This document shows, one piece after another, positions 25,629 through 33,945 of a stretch of DNA of 64,000 nt. The stretch lies in contig NZ_BMMD01000021.1 of assembly GCF_014645655.1 (NCBI RefSeq), positions 1-64,000 of the forward strand, in the 5' to 3' direction. Under the pieces are notes generated by a model that was given only the letters and a program-made list of their open reading frames with translations, did no database searches and had not been told where the DNA came from. Made by a program: the position numbers and the translations under genes. This DNA is from Agromyces bauzanensis (lineage in GTDB: Bacteria; Actinomycetota; Actinomycetes; Actinomycetales; Microbacteriaceae). The number at the start of each line of letters is the position of its first letter. The stretch's first letter is position 1.

Positions 25629-25804
25629 CGAATCTCTGTTCTAGGTATCTGTCTCGGTGAAGTGCGGGGTCATATCCCGCATCTTGCGCAAGCGGGCGCG
25701 GGGATCCCGCGGATTCCACCGGAATTGGCGCCGAATCATGAGGAACCAAGCGCGTAGGCCGGCCGCTTCACCTGGACAGATACCCAGAACCTCTGTCCGA
25801 TTCG
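25629..25804. mobile_element. 176-bp MITE-like element with inverted ends and internal hairpins
   Basis: The left end (25629-25664) and the right end (25765-25804) are imperfect inverted repeats sharing TTCT.GGTATCTGTC and GGTGAAG plus an outer CGAATC. Between them sit successive dyads: GCGGG/CCCGC (25664-25680), CTTGCGCAAG (25683-25692), GCGGG/CCCGC (25698-25710), ATTCC/GGAAT (25713-25725) and GGCGCC (25727-25732). It lies between the DUF222/HNH gene and UDP-glucose dehydrogenase and carries no convincing protein gene. It could be a miniature transposable element or a structured RNA. No target-site duplication was found by eye. Confidence 0.5.
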
Positions 25805-25839
25805 ACGGCGACGCCCGAGGCATCCGCCGGCCGCGACCC

Positions 25840-27141
25840 TCAGGGCCGCCCCAACCCCCGATACACCCAACCGGCCGCGCGCCACGCGACGGGGTCGAGC
25901 ACGTTGCGTCCGTCGATGATGCGTCGGCCCGCGACGAGGCGCCCGGCCTCCTCGGGGTCGAGCGCGCGGTACTCGCGCCATTCGGTGACGAGCACGACGA
26001 GCTCGGCGTCGCGCAGGGCGTCGTGCGTCGACGAGGTGTAGTCGAGCTGCGGATGCCGCAGCCGCGCGTTCTCGAGACCCTCGGGGTCGGTGGCGACGAC
26101 CTCGGCCCCGAGTCCCTTCAGCTGCACGGCCACGTCGAGCGCGGGCGAGTCCCGCACGTCGTCGGATTCGGGCTTGAACGTGACGCCGAGCACGGCGATC
26201 TTCTTGCGGAACGCGGAGCCGCCGAGCGCCTCGATCGCGAGGTCGACGACGCGCTGCCGCTGCCGCAGGTTGATCGCGTCGACCTCCTTCAGGAAGCCGA
26301 GCGAGTCGCCGAGCCCGAGCTCATCGGCGCGTGCGGTGAACGCGCGGATGTCCTTCGGCAGGCATCCGCCGCCGAAGCCCACGCCGGCGTTGAGGAAGCG
26401 GCGGCCGATGCGGGCATCGTGTCCGATCGCGTCGGCGAGCGCCGTGACATCCGCCCCCGTGGCATCCGCGATCTCGCTCATGGCGTTGATGAAGCTGATC
26501 TTCGTGGCGAGGAACGAGTTCGCGGCGACCTTCACGAGCTCGGCGGTGGCGTAGTCGGTCACGATGCGTGGCGTGCCCGCCTCGATCGCGGCGCGGTAGA
26601 TCTGGTCGAGCATGGATGCCGCGTGGTCGGCGGCGACGCCGTACACGAGTCGGTCGGGCTCGAGAGTGTCCTTCACGGCGAAGCCCTCGCGGAGGAACTC
26701 GGGATTCCAGGCGAGGCTCGCATGCGGGGCATCCGCTCGCAGACGCGACGCCAGCCGCGCTGCCGTGCCGACCGGCACCGTGCTCTTGCCCACCACGAGC
26801 GCACCCTCGCCGAGGTGCGGGAGCAGCGATTCGAACGCGGCATCCACATAGCTGAGGTCGGCGGCGCCGCTCCCCGGCACCTGGGGGGTGCCCACGGCGA
26901 GGAAGTGCACGTCGGCGTCCGCGGCATCCGCGATATCGGTGCTGAACCGCAGCCGGCCGCTGGCCGTGGCTGAGGCGAGGATCTCGGGCAGACCCGGCTC
27001 GTAGAACGGCGGACGCCCGGCCGCGAGGGCGGCGATCTTGCGTTCGTCGACGTCGATGCCGATGACCTGATGGCCGAGCTCGGCCATGGCCGAGGCGTGC
27101 ACGGCACCGAGGTAGCCGCAACCGATCACTGAGATGCGCAT
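25840..27141 (-). CDS. ugd: UDP-glucose 6-dehydrogenase
   Basis: A 433-residue NAD-dependent dehydrogenase that oxidises UDP-glucose to UDP-glucuronate for polysaccharide synthesis. The N-terminal Rossmann motif is VIGCGYLGAVHA. The substrate-binding helix has NPEFLREGFAVKD, the catalytic cysteine lies in GVGFGGGCLPKD, and the C-terminal NAD/UDP domain carries VLGVTFKPESDDVRDSP. The ATG at 27141 follows GAAGGG; the longer ORF has no support. It opens the surface-polysaccharide region and probably supplies its nucleotide sugar. UDP-mannose-type relatives are less likely given the FKPESDDVRDSP box. Confidence 0.88.
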   Translation of the reverse strand: MRISVIGCGYLGAVHASAMAELGHQVIGIDVDERKIAALAAGRPPFYEPGLPEILASATASGRLRFSTDIADAADADVHFLAVGTPQVPGSGAADLSYVDAAFESLLPHLGEGALVVGKSTVPVGTAARLASRLRADAPHASLAWNPEFLREGFAVKDTLEPDRLVYGVAADHAASMLDQIYRAAIEAGTPRIVTDYATAELVKVAANSFLATKISFINAMSEIADATGADVTALADAIGHDARIGRRFLNAGVGFGGGCLPKDIRAFTARADELGLGDSLGFLKEVDAINLRQRQRVVDLAIEALGGSAFRKKIAVLGVTFKPESDDVRDSPALDVAVQLKGLGAEVVATDPEGLENARLRHPQLDYTSSTHDALRDAELVVLVTEWREYRALDPEEAGRLVAGRRIIDGRNVLDPVAWRAAGWVYRGLGRP

Positions 27142-27191
27142 GGAAACCCTTCGTTCAGACACTCGACCCATTCTGCAACACCCGGCGCACC

Positions 27192-27197
27192 TACTCT
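27192..27197 (+). promoter_or_regulatory. -10 element of the first VanZ gene
   Basis: TACTCT ends six nucleotides before the ATG at 27204, and no ribosome site is present. This is the same leaderless layout as at 3316, 16503 and 27686. Confidence 0.45.
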
Positions 27198-27203
27198 GAT
27201 GGC

Positions 27204-27650
27204 ATGACTCCCCCCGATCGAGGCCGCCGATGGGCGCTGCTCGTGCTCGCGATCTACGCGGCGCTCGCCTCGTTCGCCCTGCTGGTGCCGCGCCCGATCG
27301 ACGAGGGATTCACGCCGTGGGTGCGCGGTGTGCTCGCCTTCCTGCGCAACCACGGCCTCGGGCTCCTGTCATGGCTCGGCTACGACGTCGTCGAGTACGC
27401 CGCGCACGCGGTGGTGTTCGCGCCGCTCGGCATCCTCGCGGTGGTGGCATTCGGTCGACGGATGTCGTGGCTCGCCGTGCTCCTGCTGCTGGGCGCCTGC
27501 TGGCTGGTCGAGTACGCCCAGTCGATCATGGGGTCGGCCGAGCCGCCGTCGACGCCCGATCTCCTCCTGAACACGGCCGGGGCACTCGCCGGCGCGGCGG
27601 TCGGCTACTGGGCGGCGACCCCCACGCGCGCTCGCAGGTCGAGCAGCTGA
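27204..27650 (+). CDS. VanZ-family membrane protein 1
   Basis: A 148-residue protein with about four membrane helices: residues 10-27, 60-80, 86-103 and 119-138. The VanZ pattern is visible in VEYAAHAVVFAPLG and in LVEYAQSIMG...DLLLNTAGALAGAA. VanZ of enterococci raises teicoplanin tolerance, but the wider family has no agreed function. It is followed by a second VanZ gene on the same strand after 47 bp. Confidence 0.75.
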   Translation: MTPPDRGRRWALLVLAIYAALASFALLVPRPIDEGFTPWVRGVLAFLRNHGLGLLSWLGYDVVEYAAHAVVFAPLGILAVVAFGRRMSWLAVLLLLGACWLVEYAQSIMGSAEPPSTPDLLLNTAGALAGAAVGYWAATPTRARRSSS

Positions 27651-27685
27651 CCATCCGGGCAGCCGGGCCCTGCCCCGCCCGCCGC

Positions 27686-27691
27686 TAGGCT
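27686..27691 (+). promoter_or_regulatory. -10 element of the second VanZ gene
   Basis: TAGGCT ends six nucleotides before the ATG at 27698. It is identical to the PBP -10 box at 16503, again with no ribosome site. Confidence 0.5.
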
Positions 27692-27697
27692 GATTCG

Positions 27698-28330
27698 ATG
27701 CCCGACCCGCAGGCGACCCGCTCCGGGCCGAGGACGGCGCGCGCGGCCGCGCGGGTCATCCTCGCGCCCTACCTGGTGGCGCTCGCCCTGATCGTGTTCC
27801 TCCCTGCACGTGACGCCGGCCGGGTGACCGGCATCGTCGGCTGGGCGGCCGACCTTGTCGCGACGTGGGGCGTGCCGCGCGAGCCCGCGGCGATCGTGTT
27901 CGAGTTCGTGGCGAACGCCGTGCTGTTCGTGCCGTTCGGGCTGCTCGTGTCGGCGGCGGCGCCGCGGTGGTCGCCTCTGGTGGTGATCGGACTCGGATGC
28001 CTCGTCAGCATCACGATCGAGCTGGCGCAGCTCGGCATCCCGTCGCGCGTGCCCACGGTCTCTGACGTGATCGCCAACGTGGCAGGCGTCGCGGGCGAGT
28101 GCGTGGTGGTGTGGTGGCGGCGGATGTCGCAAGCAGGTCGCACGGCTTGTCCGGATCGAAGTGTTACCGACCTCGGCTCAGCGAGCCCTGACCGCTCCAG
28201 CGACCGGAAGCCTTGGACAAGTGCTCTGCGGTGGACACGGCTCAGCCCTAGAGCCAACCGAAATCGCCTAGCTTCAGCTGCGAACCGCGCACGTTCCGTT
28301 CGTTCAACAGCTGTTCTGCCAAACGCTTGA
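27698..28330 (+). CDS. VanZ-family membrane protein 2 with a run-on C-terminus
   Basis: Residues 1 to about 143 form a VanZ domain with four membrane helices (VFEFVANAVLFVPFGLLVS, SITIELAQLGI and DVIANVAGVAGE are typical). The last ~67 residues are polar, Ser/Arg-rich and unlike the family. They begin near 28126, where base composition changes, and run antisense into the pyruvyl transferase gene by 83 bp. The natural 3' end was probably lost at the edge of an inserted segment, and translation continues to a chance stop. The membrane domain itself looks intact. Confidence 0.7.
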   Translation: MPDPQATRSGPRTARAAARVILAPYLVALALIVFLPARDAGRVTGIVGWAADLVATWGVPREPAAIVFEFVANAVLFVPFGLLVSAAAPRWSPLVVIGLGCLVSITIELAQLGIPSRVPTVSDVIANVAGVAGECVVVWWRRMSQAGRTACPDRSVTDLGSASPDRSSDRKPWTSALRWTRLSPRANRNRLASAANRARSVRSTAVLPNA

Positions 28331-29399
28331 TGAGTGCGGTATCAGTCGCACGCTCGAATGGCACGACGACACGAGGCACGTCGAACCACTCAAACTGCCC
28401 CTCGAACTTGCCGAGATAGGAAATGCCCACTGTAGGCACAGCGCTGCTCAGTGCGGCAACGCACGCGTGCATGCGAGCCGAAATGAGCAACACTGCTCGA
28501 GAGATGACGCCCTTGGCCTCACGTGCGTCGGCGACGACCCATGGCCGCACCGAGTCCAAGTTCACCCGCTCAGCTATGCGATTCACCAACGCAAGGTCAC
28601 CAGGGTGTTCACGCAGATCGTGAGGAAGCAGAAATACTTTCATCTTCCGCCCAAGCCAAGTCGCGAGATCGGACCAGGAATCAACGAGGTCACTCTCCGA
28701 AAACTCGAAGTGTGTCGCCAAGTGGGCATTTGGCACCAGAACACAGTACTCGGCAGCGTGTTGCTCAACACGCGCGCACTCGAGAAGCGCGCCGACGTCT
28801 GGCGCCACGCCGACCTCACGCTGCAGGAATCCCTGTGCACGACGCTGCGAGTTCACATCGCGAGCATGCAATTCGACCCCGCTGTCAAGTCGTCTCAATA
28901 ATGAAAGTGCCAACGGCGTAGGCTCCGCCGAGATGCTGAAATTCACGAGCTGAACGCGGTGGCCAGAGGCTGCCGATTCGTTGAGAGCTGCGACGCGATG
29001 CGCCAAGAACCGATGCTCGTAATCTCCTCCCACGGTGTCCGCGCCGACGACGGTGACGCTATTGCCGGAATACAACCTCCGAGCTGTCGCAGTGGGGTGC
29101 AGAGAGTGTCGCCGCATCAACTCAACCATCGACTGGATGCGATCGATGCCCACCTGACGCCAGGGAGCCGCGGGCCCTGGCGCAAGGAACCTGACCTCTA
29201 CCTCGCTGTGTCGAAGGCCGCGCTGCGCGCCAAGCGCGAGCGCTTGGTCGCCCATTGACCCAAACGAGGCCGGAAGGATCACCAACCGCCCGCTCGCGCC
29301 CGATCGGACGGGCGCTCTCCGACTCGAGGTTGCGTCTGTATTAGCGAATCGAGCAAGTATACGGTCCGCGCTCTTCTTCATCAACTTCGTCAAATGCAA
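28248..29399 (-). CDS. polysaccharide pyruvyl transferase family protein
   Basis: A 383-residue member of the pyruvyl transferase family (CsaB/WcaK type), which adds ketal-linked pyruvate from PEP to surface sugars. Visible family features are GSMGDQALALGA near the N-terminus, GADTVGGDY, the VVADAREAKG...ISARMHACVAALS region (helix with R-H), and GISYLGKFEGQF. I chose the TTG at 29399 because GAGGAG lies five bases upstream; ATG 29381 is an alternative. It is the last gene of the leftward polysaccharide operon and looks poorer in GC than the flanking core. Confidence 0.75.
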   Translation of the reverse strand: MHLTKLMKKSADRILARFANTDATSSRRAPVRSGASGRLVILPASFGSMGDQALALGAQRGLRHSEVEVRFLAPGPAAPWRQVGIDRIQSMVELMRRHSLHPTATARRLYSGNSVTVVGADTVGGDYEHRFLAHRVAALNESAASGHRVQLVNFSISAEPTPLALSLLRRLDSGVELHARDVNSQRRAQGFLQREVGVAPDVGALLECARVEQHAAEYCVLVPNAHLATHFEFSESDLVDSWSDLATWLGRKMKVFLLPHDLREHPGDLALVNRIAERVNLDSVRPWVVADAREAKGVISRAVLLISARMHACVAALSSAVPTVGISYLGKFEGQFEWFDVPRVVVPFERATDTALIKRLAEQLLNERNVRGSQLKLGDFGWL

Positions 29400-29464
29400 C
29401 TGCTCTCCTCACTATCAACGGGAATTTCAGTACGCCAGCGACCATGCACGCAGTCTGGTGCAAC

Positions 29465-30520
29465 TCAATGCTGCTTACGGGATCCCACGCCCCAAACGAT
29501 GACCGCGAGTGGCAACAACGGTGTTAGGTGGCGAAGGAACGAACCGAAGTCAGGCTCGAAAAGCGCTTGAGTTGCAAGGAGCGCGCCGAACAAGGCTACC
29601 GCCCGCTCGACGTGAACGTTCTCCGAAGTACCGCTCGTCGTCGGAATATTGAGGATCGTGGTGAGTAGCACCAGCCCGAGGAGCGTTCCTAGCAGAGTGT
29701 AATAGGCACCTCCCAACGAGAACAGGGGAATCGGCACGATGAACTGGATCCAGGCGAGAATCGAGTTGATGATCCCGCCGAAGGGCTCTGGAGCGTCAAT
29801 GCCCCGCCTGATCATGCTCGCGGAGTCTTCAATTCCGAATCGACTCAGATTCACAGATAGCCGAAAGTAGTCCGCGGGCTGGCCTAAGACCGTGACGATC
29901 GCAACACCCACCCCCATGATGAACACGACGGACCACACGGTGAAGCGTAGGGGGCTGCTATGGCGGAGTAGGACTAAACGAAAGAGCACGTACCCTGCCG
30001 CGACGATAACCCAGTAGGTTCGAAACACTCCGGCGTATGCAAGAAGTGATACGACGATTGCGGCCTCCGACCACAACGATCGGGGTAGTACAAGCACCAG
30101 CGCAACGACGGGCAGTACGAAAACATCCTTCGAGTAGAAGCCCAGATAGATCGCCGAAAGCACGAGTCCAACCAGTAGCAGACCCATTGCAGGGAAACTG
30201 AGGTGGGACATTCTGCGTAAGGCAATCGCGTAGACGACGAGCGCAAGCATGAAGCCCAGTAATGACGCTCCAATGCTTGCATCTGCCAGCCCAAGCGATC
30301 GATACACCTGAGCCACGTTCTCAAATGACTCGTCGTTCAGCGGGTCGATTCTGCCCTGAGCTATGCCCTGGATGCGCTCGCCGTCATAGCTAAACCGCGG
30401 TGGCAGAAACGTTTCACGTGTAAGCAGAAATGCCGTCGCGACCAACGAGACGACGATCACCGCTCCATGGAAGAGCAGCCGTCGGGTTGGGGTTTCCTGC
30501 GTTGACGATACGAGCGTCAT
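29465..30520 (-). CDS. multi-spanning membrane protein, candidate polysaccharide polymerase (Wzy-like)
   Basis: A 351-residue protein with about 9-10 hydrophobic helices and a large extracellular loop around residues 205-245. Sequence identity is not recognisable. Position in the operon between a flippase-like protein, glycosyltransferases and a pyruvyl transferase, plus topology, make a Wzy-type polymerase the best guess. Its start overlaps the stop of the glycosyltransferase gene by ATGA. It looks clearly lower in GC than the core genes. Confidence 0.5.
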   Translation of the reverse strand: MTLVSSTQETPTRRLLFHGAVIVVSLVATAFLLTRETFLPPRFSYDGERIQGIAQGRIDPLNDESFENVAQVYRSLGLADASIGASLLGFMLALVVYAIALRRMSHLSFPAMGLLLVGLVLSAIYLGFYSKDVFVLPVVALVLVLPRSLWSEAAIVVSLLAYAGVFRTYWVIVAAGYVLFRLVLLRHSSPLRFTVWSVVFIMGVGVAIVTVLGQPADYFRLSVNLSRFGIEDSASMIRRGIDAPEPFGGIINSILAWIQFIVPIPLFSLGGAYYTLLGTLLGLVLLTTILNIPTTSGTSENVHVERAVALFGALLATQALFEPDFGSFLRHLTPLLPLAVIVWGVGSRKQH

Positions 30521-31650
30521 CGTGCCGCTCGCTCGTGCATTCGAACCTCATGGGTCGCATTCAGGACGTCACGTCCAACTCGGGCCCAGGAGAACGCTCC
30601 ATCCGCGGCAGCCTTCGCCGCCGCGCTGAGGCACTCATACTTCGCTGGATCTCGGATAAGCGATTCGAGCGCATCCGCGAATGCCTCGCTCGTGACTTCG
30701 CTCGCCAAGAGCCCGGCCGACGTCTGCTCGACCTGCTCGACAAGTCCGCCCACGGGCGTGACAACGGTTGGCACACCCTCAGCAAGCGCGACGGCCAACA
30801 CACCAGACTGGCTCGCCTCGATGTATGGCAGCGCCAGGACGTCGAATGAGGCGACGACCTCGTTCACCTGGCCGTCATCCACCCATCCGGGGACGGATCG
30901 TATCTGTTGTCGGAGTTCCGGTGACAGCGTGCCGAGGGCGGGCCCGTCACCCACAACGGGCGCGTCTACCTCGAACCCTCGCTCACGAAGAATCCGTATG
31001 GCGTCAGCGAAAATATCAAGTCCCTTGTAGGGGAGCATGCGGCCGAACATGCCGATCACTCGAACAGGCCCACCACGCACCGCACTCGGTGAATCCTCCC
31101 GAGCGAACACAGGATGAATGGTGCGCCAGATCGGTTTGGCAACTCCGGACTCGATGAGCTGAGCTTCGACCGCCTCCGAGTACACGATGAAACCGTCAGC
31201 GCGTGAACGATCCAGCCTGGTCGCGACGGCCCAAGCCATGGAACCGTCACCCGGGTGCGCGACTGCATCGTGAACGGACGCAAGGTATAGCACCGATCGT
31301 GGCAGTGCGACATGCACGGCGAGTGACTGCCAGATGCTGAACATCGGGCTGACGACTACGTCGATCTTGTGCGAACGGATGAATCTACGCAGTCCAATCA
31401 CGCCGACAACGAGCCGGGGTAGCCCGGTGATGACTCCGAGCTTCGATCGGTACGTACGGATCGAGTGCTGCGGCACGTCCAGGTCCTGCGATGCGGACGC
31501 GTTGTCGGCATTCGACGCATATGAGAACGCGACGTCGACATCGCTCACCTCACGGAGTGCTCGAGCCATACCATGTGCAAGGCGCGGCCCCGCTCCTGAT
31601 TGTCCCCAGTGAATCACGAGCACCGTGACCGGCGATGCATAGGTTGTCAT
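30517..31650 (-). CDS. glycosyltransferase family 4-like protein
   Basis: A 377-residue GT-B glycosyltransferase. The N-terminal domain begins VTVLVIHWGQSGAGPRLAHG. The C-terminal donor domain shows VIGMFGRMLPYKGLDIF, DAPVVGDGPA and the E-x7-E-like region (LPYIEASQSGVLAVALAEGVP). It would transfer a sugar from a nucleotide donor in the cytoplasm to the lipid-linked repeat unit. The ATG at 31650 follows GGGAGG and overlaps the flippase stop by ATGA. Confidence 0.8.
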   Translation of the reverse strand: MTTYASPVTVLVIHWGQSGAGPRLAHGMARALREVSDVDVAFSYASNADNASASQDLDVPQHSIRTYRSKLGVITGLPRLVVGVIGLRRFIRSHKIDVVVSPMFSIWQSLAVHVALPRSVLYLASVHDAVAHPGDGSMAWAVATRLDRSRADGFIVYSEAVEAQLIESGVAKPIWRTIHPVFAREDSPSAVRGGPVRVIGMFGRMLPYKGLDIFADAIRILRERGFEVDAPVVGDGPALGTLSPELRQQIRSVPGWVDDGQVNEVVASFDVLALPYIEASQSGVLAVALAEGVPTVVTPVGGLVEQVEQTSAGLLASEVTSEAFADALESLIRDPAKYECLSAAAKAAADGAFSWARVGRDVLNATHEVRMHERAAR

Positions 31651-32903
31651 GTGATCGCCTCCCGGTTCCGCGCTCGAACGACAAGCTGCAACAACGCGAC
31701 GTAAAGCGCCGTCGACAGAACGCCGAGAAATCCAATCCCGGCAAGCAGGGGAATGCCGTGCAACAGGGACAACGCAGCGAACGCGCCGACGAGGCGGCTC
31801 GCGTCCCAAAATAGCCGCGGCATCGCACTCCCGAACATGCCGAGCAATCGCCCAATGACGGAAGTTCCGGCAAAGAACCCCGCGAAGCCGACCACAGCCA
31901 TGAGCATCCAGCCAACTTCGGCGGGAGACTTGTCGAGTATTTCGGGATCAATCCAGACGACTGCAACGACGCTGAACAGGACGCTTAGTCCTCCGATGAC
32001 CGACGAGAGCCAGACTCCCCGGCGGAGCGCTGAGGTCAGACTAGCTGCGCTGCCGCTCTGCAGTCGGCGTGCAAAGTCGATGTCCACCTTCGGTCCGACG
32101 ATCTGCGCGCCGACAGTCTGGAAGCCGCCAGCAATGCGAACGACGGCCGCCCACGCTGCCTGGTATTGGCCAAGCAGCGGCAGCGCGAGCGACCCGATCT
32201 GCCCAGCGCTAGTACCAAGTAGACCGGAGAGCACGAGTGGGATGCTCGCGCGAGCTTGCCGGACAAGGTCGCCGAGCGAGATCGGACCCCCGTCAGAGCG
32301 CGACCGATTTCGTCGCGTGGTGCAGGCGATTGCACCGAGATACGCGACGGCCGCGAGCAGTACGAAGCCGAGCCCATCGAAGCGAGCGAGGCAGGCAAGC
32401 AACGTGAGGATGAAGACGAGTACGCCGTATGCCAGCCGCCTGCGTTGGATCCCGCCGTAATCAAGCGCTCGGGTACGAATCGCGAGCGACACCATGAAGC
32501 TCGCCTGACCGAGTAGGAGCACAGCTGCGGCAAGAAACATCGCCGCCAACTGCCGGTTCCCCGCGAGTGCCAGAACGCCCGCGGTCGCGACGCCAACCAC
32601 TGTTGAAACCGAAATCAGACCCAGCGAAGCGAGAACAAGGCTCCGCGCATCCCGATCCTCGACCATCGGTGGCAAGCGAATCGAGATGGCCAGGGTTGTC
32701 ACGCTTGCGGCGATCGTGACCACGCCACTTACGAACACCAAGAATATGAGTGCGTCATTAAGCCCCCAGACAATCGGAAGCAGAGTAGAGCCGAAGGTCA
32801 GCCCTTGCGCGACAATGCCTTCGCGCGCAGCGACGACGAATCGGCGAACACCCCGGGCGACCGCGCGAACTCCAGGCGTGTCCGGATCCCGAGGCTCATC
32901 CAT
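31647..32903 (-). CDS. flippase-like polysaccharide export membrane protein (Wzx/MATE-like)
   Basis: A 418-residue membrane protein with about 11-12 helices and the polar intervening loops typical of the MOP exporter superfamily (for example VAAREGIVAQGLTFGS near the start and the central LGQYQAAWAAVVRIAGGFQTVG). It would flip the lipid-linked repeat unit across the membrane. Family similarity is weak by eye; topology and operon context carry the call. It overlaps the glycosyltransferase genes on both sides (8 bp and 4 bp). Confidence 0.6.
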   Translation of the reverse strand: MDEPRDPDTPGVRAVARGVRRFVVAAREGIVAQGLTFGSTLLPIVWGLNDALIFLVFVSGVVTIAASVTTLAISIRLPPMVEDRDARSLVLASLGLISVSTVVGVATAGVLALAGNRQLAAMFLAAAVLLLGQASFMVSLAIRTRALDYGGIQRRRLAYGVLVFILTLLACLARFDGLGFVLLAAVAYLGAIACTTRRNRSRSDGGPISLGDLVRQARASIPLVLSGLLGTSAGQIGSLALPLLGQYQAAWAAVVRIAGGFQTVGAQIVGPKVDIDFARRLQSGSAASLTSALRRGVWLSSVIGGLSVLFSVVAVVWIDPEILDKSPAEVGWMLMAVVGFAGFFAGTSVIGRLLGMFGSAMPRLFWDASRLVGAFAALSLLHGIPLLAGIGFLGVLSTALYVALLQLVVRARNREAIT

Positions 32904-33945
32904 CGGCGATCATCTCGTAGAGATTCGTCAGCCGTTCGCGCTGCACATCGGCACTCATCGCAGACGCAAGCGAATGGCTTCGTCCGATGGCGTCAAGTCG
33001 GATCGACGGGTCAGCGCTGAGCCGGTGGACCTGGTTCGCCATCGACGCAGGATCCTTCGCAATGAGCAAAGGAGTCCCCTCGAACGCCGGGATGTCTCGA
33101 GCGACGATCGGAATCCCAGCGGCTGCGGCATCGAGGACGCTCAGCGGGAAGCCCTCGTAATTGGCTGTGTGTATGTACACACTAGAGGCGGCCACTCGGG
33201 ATAGAACTTCTTCTTCGCTCAGCCATCCCGTCACCACAATTCCAGCATCACGAAGCGTCCGTACAAGCGCAGGTTCACCATCGCCGATCCATTCGAACCT
33301 AAAGGCAGGGTCGCTCGTCGCAAGCGTTTGGGCAACTGAGGCGAAGAACGCTGGATCCTTTTGCTCGACAACCCGGCCCACCGTGCTCACCGTCACGACA
33401 CCGAGCTCGCGCGGATGCGGCCGCACCTGCCCTGTCATAGTTGGCGAATTCGGCACGAGCACCGTGCTCGCCCGACGATGCAGCTGAGCCGCCAGCCGCT
33501 GCTCCCGAGCAGTGAGCACAACAAAATGTCTGGCGCGAGGGGCCAGCGCTTGTTCCGCCCACCTGTAGATGGTGCGGGTGATGGGCTTCGCCATCTCGAA
33601 GGCGAAACTATGCGGCTGATAGATCACCGGGACGGGCAGCTTCACGATGCGGGTGTATACCCCTGCCCAACTCGAGTGAGCGTGAACCACCCGCGGGCGT
33701 ATCGACCTTGCGGCCGCAACGACGGACCGGACAGCAGCCATGGATTTGGCGGGCAGGACCTGCACGTCCGCGTACAGACCACTCTTCTCCGCGCGGTCGA
33801 TCTCTTGACCACGTGCCAACAGAACGTGCCTGTACTCGGGGGTCGCACCGACGGCCCGGTCGATCGCGCGCCCTACCCCTGCCTCATAACATTCGGCCAC
33901 GTGCAGGATGACTCTCGATTCCGTCCCGGCATCCAGCGCGCGCAT
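32896..33945 (-). CDS. glycosyltransferase family 4-like protein
   Basis: A 349-residue GT-B enzyme. The N-terminal half carries ILHVAECYEAGVGRAID and RPRVVHAHSSWAGVYTRI. The donor domain carries TVSTVGRVVEQKDP, FEWIGDGEPAL and the catalytic-type segment ANYEGFPLSVLDAAAAGIPIVA. The ATG at 33945 overlaps the stop of the phosphoglycosyl transferase gene (TAATG). The longer ORF upstream is not needed. Confidence 0.82.
   Translation of the reverse strand: MRALDAGTESRVILHVAECYEAGVGRAIDRAVGATPEYRHVLLARGQEIDRAEKSGLYADVQVLPAKSMAAVRSVVAAARSIRPRVVHAHSSWAGVYTRIVKLPVPVIYQPHSFAFEMAKPITRTIYRWAEQALAPRARHFVVLTAREQRLAAQLHRRASTVLVPNSPTMTGQVRPHPRELGVVTVSTVGRVVEQKDPAFFASVAQTLATSDPAFRFEWIGDGEPALVRTLRDAGIVVTGWLSEEEVLSRVAASSVYIHTANYEGFPLSVLDAAAAGIPIVARDIPAFEGTPLLIAKDPASMANQVHRLSADPSIRLDAIGRSHSLASAMSADVQRERLTNLYEMIADG

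Noticed and set aside
30410..30425. parS-like sequence GTTTCACGTG
   Set aside because: Only about 12 of 16 positions fit the parS consensus and the second half-site is broken; it also lies inside a coding region far from par genes.
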